From NCBI GenBank assembly GCA_963556255.1, contig OY744611.1, positions 38,949,214 to 39,013,213 on the forward strand: 64,000 nucleotides of DNA, read 5' to 3'. This document shows positions 56,128 through 64,000 of the stretch, piece after piece. Source of the DNA: Allolobophora icterica. Its lineage: Eukaryota; Annelida; Clitellata; Crassiclitellata; Lumbricidae. Numbering within the stretch: position 1 is the stretch's first letter; each line of letters starts with the position of its first letter. The translations under genes were made by a program, and so were the position numbers. Under the pieces are notes generated by a model. It was not told the origin of the DNA. It ran no database searches and saw only the letters and a list, made by a program, of their open reading frames with translations.

Positions 56128-58514
56128 GGTGTTTTTATGATGCACATGATTTTTTAAACTCAAAGATCTTTTAACGGCCAGTTCGAATTATCATGCCAAT
56201 TAGCGTATAAGCGCCATATCCGAAATTATATCGCGATAGCTGAACATTTAGGACTGGCGCAAGGCGACCGAAATAAGGAACCCGGTGACCTGTCTCCGTT
56301 TGGCCAAAATTTTAGACGTTACGACGTCTGTTCTTCGTGTTTTCGATCTTCAACATAATTATAGTAATTAATTAAGCTATTGTGGTTTTCTAGAGGAGAC
56401 ACCTGGTGCTACATCAATAGCATGGTATTTAACGCGAGTGGCTGTCTCCCTTGGTAAGAGTATGTGTTTGATCCCCGAATGAGTTTGTGCCAATCAGATA
56501 ATGTCGTGGTTTCCGATCGGAGCAATCTGTCTACAACAATAATTTCCTCGCCCATGACAATATCGTGCAAGCATGGCGGTAGCGACGGAGGTTTCTCTGT
56601 TGGCAACATCATCTGAGGAAGAGGCGTCATCAAATAGCTCAGAAAGAGAACCAGAACCTTCAACGTCAGCTGGACCACCAAAGCGGCAAAAGGGAACAAT
56701 CTCTGTAGTTACCCGTGATGTTGCAGCAGCTCTAGATCGTACCAAAACCAGCAGCAGGAATGCCTCTCACATTTTCTCTGCTCTCGCTGCATCCAATCTA
56801 TATGCAGCACCAGCTGGTGAGCTGATCATCAGTCCTTCTGCTATCCATCGAGCAAGGAAGGATAACCGTGCAGCCCTAGCAGCTGAGATTCGTGAATCTT
56901 TCGATCCGAAGGTTCCCCTTACTATCCACTGGGACGGCAAGATCATGCCAGATTTTACAGAAACTGGAAGAGTGTGCGTTGATCGTCTTCCAATAATGGT
57001 ATCTGGTAAGGATGTGACCAAACTATTGGCCATCCCCAAACTCCAATCCGGGACTGCTGCCTTCATGGCAAATGCGTGTTTGGCCGAGATCAGAAGTTGG
57101 GGATTGGAAGACATGCGTTTCGACACAACGGCGAGTAACACGGGTTGCAAGGGCGGCGTATGCATCAAGCTGGAAACGGAATTAGGAAAAGACCTCTTGA
57201 ACCTTACCTCACCTGTCGACATCATGTTTCTGAAATTGTTCTGGAAAATGTATTTTCACTGCATGATTCTGTAAGGTCTCCAAAATTGAAACTCTTCAGT
57301 CATTTCCGTGACTTCTGGCCGCAAATCGATCAGACCAAGTATCGCACAGCAATGGAGGATAAAGACGCAGCACAAAGAGTCAAAGAAATTCGAGAGAATG
57401 TCATCACCTTCGCACTGCAGCAACTGAATGCTGAATACCACAGAGACTACTACGAAGAGCTACTAGAACTAACAGTCCTTTTCCTAGGAGGAATTCAACC
57501 GAAAAGAATAAAGTTCAGGTACCCAGGGGCATTTCACCGCGCGCGTTGGATGGCACGTGCGGTTTATGCAATCAAGATGTGGCTTTTCAGATAGCAGTTT
57601 CCCATTCAGCAACATCAGAGGGCATCTCGACAATCTTACTCTCAAAAGATGTGGAATCATCTACTTCGAGTTTCACTTTTTGTGACCACAACCTACGTGG
57701 AGTACTGGTTCAGCTGTACATCACCCAATGAAGCCCCAAGGAACGATCTTCAATTCTTGAAGGCAATCCATACTTACCCAGACAAGGAAGTCTCACAGGT
57801 AGCCCTAACAGCATTTTCCCGACACCTTTGGTATTTGTCGGAGACTTTGGTTGGCCTCAGCCTTTTTGACGATTCAGTCACCTTCGATGAAAAACAGCGC
57901 ATGGTCTATAACATGCGCAACAATCAGGGATCCGACGAACCTCCAAAGAGGCTTCCTCCCATACATGATCCATCTACAAAAGCGCTATCCGATTTTTTTA
58001 CCACTTCTACCATCAAACTTTTCCAGCTCCTCAAATTCGATTCCGCTTTTCTTGATCGAGATCCACAACAATGGGAGTCAGAGCATTCGTTCAATGAGGC
58101 GAAAGACATCATATCCGCCCTAAGAGTGACGAACGATTTAGCGGAGAGAGGAGTGGCTCTAATGCAGTCCTTCAATGAAGCCCTGGTTCGAAATGAGGAA
58201 GAGAAACAATTTGTTCTTCATATGGTTGAATGCCATCGAAATAGATTCCCAAAAGCACTAAAGGCACTAGGTAATGACAAATAACTGAAGGTTCTTGGTT
58301 TGCTTTTGCCTTATTTATTATGTTTAAGTGTTGAAATTGTTTGGATCTTCGAGAATTACAATGTGTTCTAAGTGGTAATTTTTCCCTGGCTTTGCGCCAG
58401 TTCTAAATCTCTTTTGATTTTCATCTAATTTGGCAAATGTTAATGTTTCTCAAGGTGGAACACAAAAACAAACTGGCCGATATTAATTTTGAAACTTCAA
58501 ATTATAGACACACC

Positions 58515-58517
<3 letters not shown>
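56125..58517 (+). mobile_element. 2.39-kb DNA transposon inserted in an (AT)n array
   Basis: Terminal inverted repeats TAGGGTGT / ACACCCTA (about 13 of the first 17 positions pair) bound a segment with a transposase-like gene. Both outer flanks are (AT)n (56096-56124 and 58518-58577), so the target was a microsatellite and any TA-type duplication cannot be distinguished. By length, ends and coding content this is one near-complete autonomous-type element. Confidence 0.75.
56573..58284 (+). pseudogene. Transposase-like gene with frameshift and stop
   Basis: From ATG 56573 the protein has a Ser/Glu-rich N-terminus (to about residue 40). It then carries LTIHWDGKIMPDF (Asp121), RLPIMVSG, MRFDTTASNTG (Asp184) and, after a frameshift near 57207 (explained by five extra bases, CTCAC), TCRHHVSEIVLENVF. 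FLGGIQPKRIKFRYPGAFHRARWMARA follows in two blocks, then TAG at 57592, and a third segment ending in RVTNDLAERGVALMQSF (Glu at 58144-58146) before the stop at 58282. Two Asp and a late Glu in these contexts suggest an RNase H-fold DDE enzyme, with CRHH...E recalling hAT-type cores. I recollect similar uncharacterised proteins from Hydra and aphids but cannot name the superfamily. Confidence 0.7.

Positions 58518-58577
<60 letters not shown>
58518..58577. repeat. (AT)n microsatellite
   Basis: About 30 AT units; right remnant of the array split by the transposon. Confidence 0.97.
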
Positions 58578-58580
<3 letters not shown>

Positions 58581-58860
58581 GCATTTGTATTGATCATTAC
58601 ATAGTGTTAATAATAGCGTATTGCAACCCCCCACACACCCGCCCACCCCCACACACATAAATATGCGCACGCTGAAGCTCTGCATAATTGCATTCAAAGC
58701 ATTTACTGGGGCAGTTGATCGTAAACAGATAAACTATGTCCATTTTGATTCATACGGCCAAGAGTTTTTGTTTCCTTAACTGGACCATTGGATATCGATC
58801 TCTGCCAATAAATGTTGCGCTCTGATAAACCTAAAAGCAGGCCTGTGTAGCATGTGACCG

Positions 58861-59001
<141 letters not shown>

Positions 59002-59149
59002 GTGTGTGTTTGCAATTATACAGAATTAAGAGAACACAAACACAGGAGGCATATGCATCATGGAGGCAGATCTCGTGGAATAAGCCCAAAAATTTAAAAT
59101 AAATACCACTGCATTTGATAGGGCCTATTGCCCTCATTATCAAGGTTCA

Positions 59150-59320
59150 GAAGTGTACACACGACACCCTATCGCTGGCGCTGCAGAGTAGTTGTGCGTG
59201 AAGGACTTGCTCAAGGTCCTTACACGTGCAGTGACCGCCTGAGTAGGCCTACAAGGAGTTCGGGCCCGGACTCTCCACGGTATACACGCCAAGCACTCGG
59301 CAATCGTGCCCCACAAAATG
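59150..59320 (-). mobile_element. Probable tRNA-derived SINE (family S5), eroded
   Basis: On minus, GGCGTGTATACCGTGGAGAG and CCGGGCCCGAACTCC stand where a B box is expected, followed by GGTCACTGCACGTGTAAGGA and CTTGAGCAAGTCCTTCACGC. It matches 59815-59920 in the CCGTGGAG...CGGTCACTGC part. Confidence 0.5.
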
Positions 59321-59329
59321 TATCGCCTG

Positions 59330-59810
59330 CAAATCAAGTATATTATAAATAATCCCGCTATAGTCTATACAGAGCGCATAAAATTATGTGTTTACTTTCG
59401 GTCATATCTTGTGGAGGATTTGGCATTTATGCAAATGTGCCGAACGAAGCGCAAGAGGTCTGTTATATAGCGCTAATCTATCCAGCAAGAGTTATGATCC
59501 AAGCCAACAGAATGTGCGCACGAATTTACTATGCCATAACTCGCCTTCTGCGTTCCGTTTACAATATACAAAATATCTATTCAATCCACAGAATGTATGT
59601 ATGGGTCTGAGCGAAACAGTTATCTTTGCCATATTTATCACTTTTCGCCGCGATGACCAATGTTTCGCGGAGTTACTAACTGCGTATTAATCTTCCTGAA
59701 AAAACTACTTAAGATCTCGGTCGCATATTATATTAAAGAATGGGTTTTCTTCGACTGCCTTCGTTCTGTTGATTAAGTCGCCCTGATTAAGTATTTACGG
59801 GGATGTCAGT
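59330..59810. other. Intergenic DNA, no gene seen
   Basis: Short ORFs near 59386-59690 are in overlapping frames and unrecognised. Confidence 0.4.
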
Positions 59811-59814
59811 TACG

Positions 59815-59920
59815 GAGATTTCAGATATGCAGTGACCGCTTGAGCACATGACTGTCGAACCCGTACCCTCCACGGTATACAGACCGAGAGCTCTATCCGT
59901 ACGGCTACTCATATCTATTA
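59815..59920 (-). mobile_element. tRNA-derived SINE head (family S5)
   Basis: Minus strand: GTAGCCGTACGGATAGAGCT (A box), CTGTATACCGTGGAGGG, then TACGGGTTCGACAGTCAT (B box GGTTCGACAG), followed by AAGCGGTCACTGC. Confidence 0.65.
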
Positions 59921-59924
59921 TATA

Positions 59925-60390
59925 TGTATAATAACGGAAAGCACAATCATCAGCTTGCATCCGAGTTCTATGAAGCATAATAACTATTTTATATATCGTT
60001 TTTCATATGTATTTCTGCTACGCTGTGCTTTGACTGGCCTGCAGCATTTCTCACAGTTTCATAATATGCCGCAGCTCGCATTGACGCACTCAAAGCAAAG
60101 GTTTCAGAGGCTCAGTGAATGTTTTTCCCTGTCGTTTCCAAGTCGCAGACGAATTTCCCCGCTGTCCTTTTGGCCATGAGAGAATTATCGTATATCGGTC
60201 GCGTATGGAACCTCATAACAGGACACTCGTAGATTCCAAAGGCCAGCCACCTCGATGGTCGCTCGTGCAGACCATGGGATTATTTTACAAGCCACGCAAT
60301 TTGTTTTATTGTCGCTACAGAATGGTGTCGCGTTGCAGTCAACGCTCGGAGAGTTTGTCACCATCATCAATTCAAAGCTGCCACCGTCAT
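59925..60390. other. Intergenic DNA, no gene seen
   Basis: The 139-codon ORF at 60115-60534 runs through a reverse-oriented retroposon tail and ATC repeats; not convincing as a gene. Confidence 0.35.
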
Positions 60391-60393
60391 CGT

Positions 60394-60475
60394 AACGTAA
60401 TCGTAATCTCTAAACTTCTAAAGCGCCAAACGAAAGCCAAGCGCAAGGCACTAGTTTATTCAAGAGCGCTGCTCA
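60394..60475 (-). mobile_element. Retroposon 3' end (family R2)
   Basis: Minus strand: CAGCGCTCTTGAATAAACTA, GCGCTTTAGAAGTTTAGAGA then TTACGATTACG. Same tail as at 49826 and 10400. Confidence 0.6.
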
Positions 60476-60663
60476 TCATCATTATAACCATCATCATCAT
60501 TATCAATGTCGTTGTAGTTGCTGATATACGATAACATTAGGCGTACAGTTACTGTCGTGCAAATAGGCGGGATAAGGTCACGTTGTGTTTCTGGCTCAAC
60601 GAACATATCTTCTGGATGTTGATCTCATTACGTCTTGGCTTTGATGCCTTGTGTATCAGCCAC

Positions 60664-61003
60664 CAGTGTTTAATCTAGACACCTTTCGGGGGGAAATTTA
60701 CCCCCCAGGATTTATGTTCCCCCAGAGACCAGCAATATTTTAATGTAGACACCTTTTTGGTGGTAAATTCTCCCCCAGGATACATGTTGCACTCCCCCCA
60801 GAGACGAGTAAACGAGTAATATTTGAGCGATGAATTCCTATAAAAAGGTCGTCACAGTTGTGAGTTTCCGAGAAAAGTCAGGAAAGTGAGATGAATTACT
60901 AAAAAAAACTTTTTTGAACAATGAAAATCCCCTTTGTTCCTTTGTTGGTCCCCCGACAAACCTTGTTTCCCCCCTCAGACAAGGGGGACTAGATTAAACA
61001 CTG
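60664..61003. mobile_element. 340-bp hAT-like non-autonomous element
   Basis: Perfect 15-bp terminal inverted repeats CAGTGTTTAATCTAG / CTAGATTAAACACTG, flanked by the direct repeat ATCAGCCAC (60655-60663 and 61004-61012), which is one base more than the usual eight. Interior has CCCCCAGGAT / CCCCCCAGAGAC blocks duplicated at its left side. Confidence 0.92.
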
Positions 61004-61012
61004 ATCAGCCAC

Positions 61013-61695
61013 CGGCGTCATAGAAGTTACTAATTATTATTAACAATGTCATTAGACGGGATGCTTCCCATTTCGCAGGCGTATTTCAGTTATGAAGAAA
61101 CACTGACCGCTATCGTTTCACAGCTGCTAAGCATACATTCACAAATCTCCAATTAAGTTACGGCCCGATTCCCATAAGAAACGCCGAAGTATCTGAGAGG
61201 ACAGTAACTGCCGTTGCTATGGAGGGACATCAAAGAACGCCGACAAACTGACGTGTTAACAGGTGGGATATAATGCATGGCATCTTCTAACAATAGTCTT
61301 ACAGGAAGCCGAACGTGACTGTGTAGTCCTGTAGTAGAATGCAAAGTGATTAAATTCTGTGTTGTGGTGTGCTGTTGTTTGTAGTTTGGGGCGATTTAAT
61401 TAGATTTTAATTACGGTAATTAAATCTAGACAGTCACAACGTGTGCTTTGTTTCATTTAACCGGAAGCCAGTGGATGCACTTGCTGAACTTATTTTCAAC
61501 TTAGCTTGGCTTCCATTGGGTCACATGAAAGCGCAGGAATGCGTGACATGTTGTGCATGATATTGATTGTACGACCTGTAGCGTATGGACTCAAGTAAAT
61601 GACCAATTCTAGGGCGTATGATTTATTTTCCAGCAGAGTGTATGACCTGGAATGCGAATGACCTGAAGTGCACGATATATTGACGTTCCGTGACA
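61013..61695. other. Intergenic DNA, no gene seen
   Basis: No recognised element or ORF of interest. Confidence 0.4.
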
Positions 61696-61701
61696 TGGTC
61701 T

Positions 61702-61704
61702 CTG

Positions 61705-61797
<93 letters not shown>

Positions 61798-61800
61798 TTG
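61702..61800. repeat. (TCTG)n microsatellite
   Basis: About 20 pure TCTG units, then a short CT run. Confidence 0.97.
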
Positions 61801-61990
61801 TCTCTCTTATTTGCGCCATTCTTAATTACCTCTCCATGCGTGATTTTATTTTATTAATTAAATTTATATAGCGCTACTAAAATTACTCAAAACCTCTTCC
61901 GGTGCGTTAGTTAATGTAGGCCTGCATTTCGACTTGTACACGCCGTCAGGAGGATCAGTTAGGAAGTTTTCTTATAGTTATAACTGTAAT

Positions 61991-62191
61991 CAGGGGCGTA
62001 ACTTTGGTCTAAAATGTTGGGGGTATCAATTTCTTACATACACGAAGCAAGGCGGAGACTGCTATTTCTGGGAAGGCAAAATAATAAATTATTGATTGGC
62101 ATTGTTCAAAAAGTGGGGGTACGATACCCCCAATCCAGAAAGTGGGAAATACGGGTGCACCTCGTACCCTCCACCCAAAATTACGCCTATG
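61991..62191 (+). mobile_element. Complete 201-bp MITE (family M1)
   Basis: CAGGGGCGTAACTTTGGTCT to AAATTACGCCTATG; exact 8-bp duplication ACTGTAAT (61983-61990 and 62192-62199). By eye the nearest relative of the copy at 3976. Confidence 0.93.
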
Positions 62192-62199
62192 ACTGTAAT

Positions 62200-62660
62200 C
62201 GTACCTGCAATAGAAAAAATTATATAGCGCCTCATTTTGGTTTATATATCTGTCGGTAATAAAAACAGTCGATGAAAACCTAATGTTACATCGACACGTG
62301 CCTAATCATTTGTAGAGAAAAAAGGCGGACGTTTATACGACCTAATTTATTTCTCTGAAATAAAAGAAAGCACTCTCGGAGAAACCGGGTTCTGTTCTAA
62401 TGCTCGTGTTCGTCGAGTAGTTGTGAAATACGTGTGCACTTGAACGTGGAATTTAAATCGTACTCTGCGCATAAACCGAGCATTTTCACACAACCAGCTT
62501 TGAACTAATGGATGTGTCATAAAAACCTGATAAACACCTAATAAAATGCGAATCAAAACACGATGAATGTCTCTGAGGGATGAAAGGTCTTGTTTGCCGA
62601 AAAGGTCTGCTCCAAAATTACGTGTTTACTGAATATTTAGTTCGTGGCGATAACATTGTT
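62200..62660. other. Intergenic DNA, no gene seen
   Basis: A short R1-like relic (AAAAATTATATAGCGCCTC) lies at 62215-62233. Nothing else. Confidence 0.4.
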
Positions 62661-62667
62661 GTATTCC

Positions 62668-62852
62668 CAGGGGCGGCGCTACACCAGGGCGAGCCAGTGC
62701 AAATGCTCTGGTAAAAAAAAGCCTTTGCCCTGGTCGTTGCACTGCCAGAATTTTTGCCCTGTTCTTGATTTATTCGGGGCATAAATCGCCCTCTGCACTT
62801 GTTACTAGTATGACAAGTGCAGAGTTACAAAAATTGTCTGGCGCCGCCACCG
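62668..62852. mobile_element. 185-bp hAT-like MITE
   Basis: CAGGGGCGGCGC at the left and GCGCCGCCACCG at the right, imperfect inverted ends. The 8-bp flanks TGTATTCC and TGTATGCC match at seven positions. Inside, TTTGCCCTGGTCGTTGCACTG-like sequence is partly repeated. Confidence 0.78.
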
Positions 62853-62859
62853 TGTATGC

Positions 62860-63010
62860 CCAGTGTTGTATCAATTACATTGCAAATGTAATTCAATTAT
62901 AATTGCAATTACATGATTGTAAATGTAATTGAATTACAATTACAATTACTTGATTGCAGAAGTAATTGAATTACAATTACAATTTGATTGTAATTCAATT
63001 ACCAATTACT
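62860..63010. repeat. TGTAATTGAATTACAATTAC palindrome-rich tract
   Basis: CAGTGTTGTATCAATTACAT opens a run of inverted TGTAATT/AATTACA words. The start looks like a hAT left end (compare 46191), but no right end was found. Confidence 0.55.
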
Positions 63011-63436
63011 TTTCAATTATTCCTTTAAATATTGCAAATGATTTAGAAAATGTTTTCGATAATTTTTAATATACTCTATTTTTAAACTAAAACATCCAGT
63101 AGCAATATTATTACAATACAATACGTGACGTCTACACACCAATCATAATTTCTTTCATAAAATGAGATGAATATCATGACTTTAATTATTACTATCAACT
63201 TATACAAATGACATGTGAATAGACCAATTAAATTCTAAGAAATAAAATTACTTTAATCAGAGGCATGTCTACACTTACCCTTCTTGAAAACAAATGAAAA
63301 TGCTCAGCTGCAGCTTAAGTTTAACTGTTTTTAAGTTTTAATAATTTATTTTGTAATATTCTGATCAAACTCTTCTTGATAATAAAACTAATAGTTTATT
63401 CTGTTGAAAATGGCTGTATCCTGGCAGACTGCAAGA
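63011..63436. other. AT-rich intergenic DNA
   Basis: Possibly the interior of the element that starts at 62860; nothing else recognised. Confidence 0.35.
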
Positions 63437-64000
63437 CATAGTTCGAGAATTCGTGACTTTCGGTTTTAAAATTCGTAAAAATTCGCGAATTTTTGGTCAA
63501 TTTTAAAATTCGTAAAAATTCGTAAAAATTCGTTGGGCCGTTGTTGGGCCTTTTTTATACTGACAGTGGGGTTATGCAAAAACAGCTTAAGCAGCAACAA
63601 CAAATGTGATGAGGTCATGATTTGTTGTGTTGAGCTTCTGCTTAGAATTTAATGTAAAATTCTGAAATTCAATATTAAAGTTTATTTCGTAACGAGTTAA
63701 TTTTAGTCAAAATTTCTTAAAGATGAAAGAACATGGACCGTAGTGGAAGTATGTAGTAATTTTGAAGGAGAAGGAAAGGGTAATCCAAAATACAGTTGTT
63801 TTTGTGACAAGGAATATGTTGGCTGTTCTGCCCGAATTCGGGAGCATTAGCATGACAAAAATACAGAAACCAGAGTCGAGTGGGAGCAGTGGGCTGTTCC
63901 TGACTCAGATCCTGAGGACGATGAAGTACAAGACACAGCTCGGTGGACGTTGCCAACTCTTTTAACAATGTTTAGTTGAAGATGTGTTAGTGACTGACTG
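63437..64000 (+). mobile_element. Second copy of element M4, cut by the window end
   Basis: From CATAGTTCGAGAATTCGTG it is closely similar by eye to 46367 onward for more than 500 bp, including GCAGCAACAACAAATGTGAT and GAGTCGAGTGGGAGCAGTGG. Its right end lies beyond the window. Confidence 0.88.

Noticed and set aside
56494..57225. Minus-strand ORFs of 83-152 codons opposite the transposase
   Set aside because: They are shadows of the plus-strand coding sequence, which carries the recognisable motifs.

Overview
The window looks like non-coding, repeat-dominated nuclear DNA from a marine invertebrate. I see no operons, no ribosome-binding sites and almost no long ORF outside simple repeats. 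Instead there are very long microsatellites, tRNA-derived SINEs, non-LTR (LINE) 3' ends, many hAT-type transposon remnants and one neuropeptide-type GPCR. The palindrome TAGGCCTA is strikingly frequent. By recollection only, this texture suggests an ambulacrarian (echinoderm or hemichordate) or a similar invertebrate deuterostome; I cannot place the species.

The only convincing host gene is an apparently single-exon class A GPCR at 32.46-33.72 kb (+). It is GC-rich, resembles NPY/NPF-type receptors, has a polyadenylation signal just downstream, and lies directly after an (ACTT)n array. A possible TATA box, short leader exon and GTAAGT donor at 2.75-2.88 kb has no assignable downstream exon.

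Mobile DNA explains much of the rest. At least sixteen short elements have hAT-like termini (often CAG..CTG or CAGTG..CACTG). Thirteen of them have exact 8- or 9-bp target-site duplications that can be read directly (3976, 5960, 8056, 20999, 22648, 24561, 25248, 40703, 43926, 46367, 54303, 60664, 61991) and three have imperfect ones (17126, 52758, 62668). They fall into about a dozen terminal-repeat families. A decayed hAT transposase with its dimerisation domain lies at 42.37-43.26 kb. A decayed P/THAP9-like element spans about 36.9-42.07 kb; its catalytic core reads on + while the THAP domain and C-terminus read on -. A third transposon, 56125-58517, carries a broken transposase-like gene between TAGGGTGT/ACACCCTA ends and sits inside an (AT)n array. 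SINEs with A/B-box heads occur at 13.2, 13.8, 14.65, 22.3, 25.5, 25.9, 44.5, 48.4 and 59.8 kb, and LINE fragments at 15.8, 29.1, 34.5 and 52.7 kb.

Tandem DNA is the other main component: 1 kb of (TCTA)n at 8.66-9.41 kb and flanks, 315 bp of pure (ATG)n, 200 bp of pure (AG)n, 125 bp of (GT)n, and several minisatellites. The most structured are a 52-bp array (6.4-7.0 kb), a 31-bp hairpin-forming array (23.62-24.32 kb) and a 60-bp array open on both strands (48.72-49.55 kb). I found no rRNA, no confident functional tRNA and no CRISPR array.
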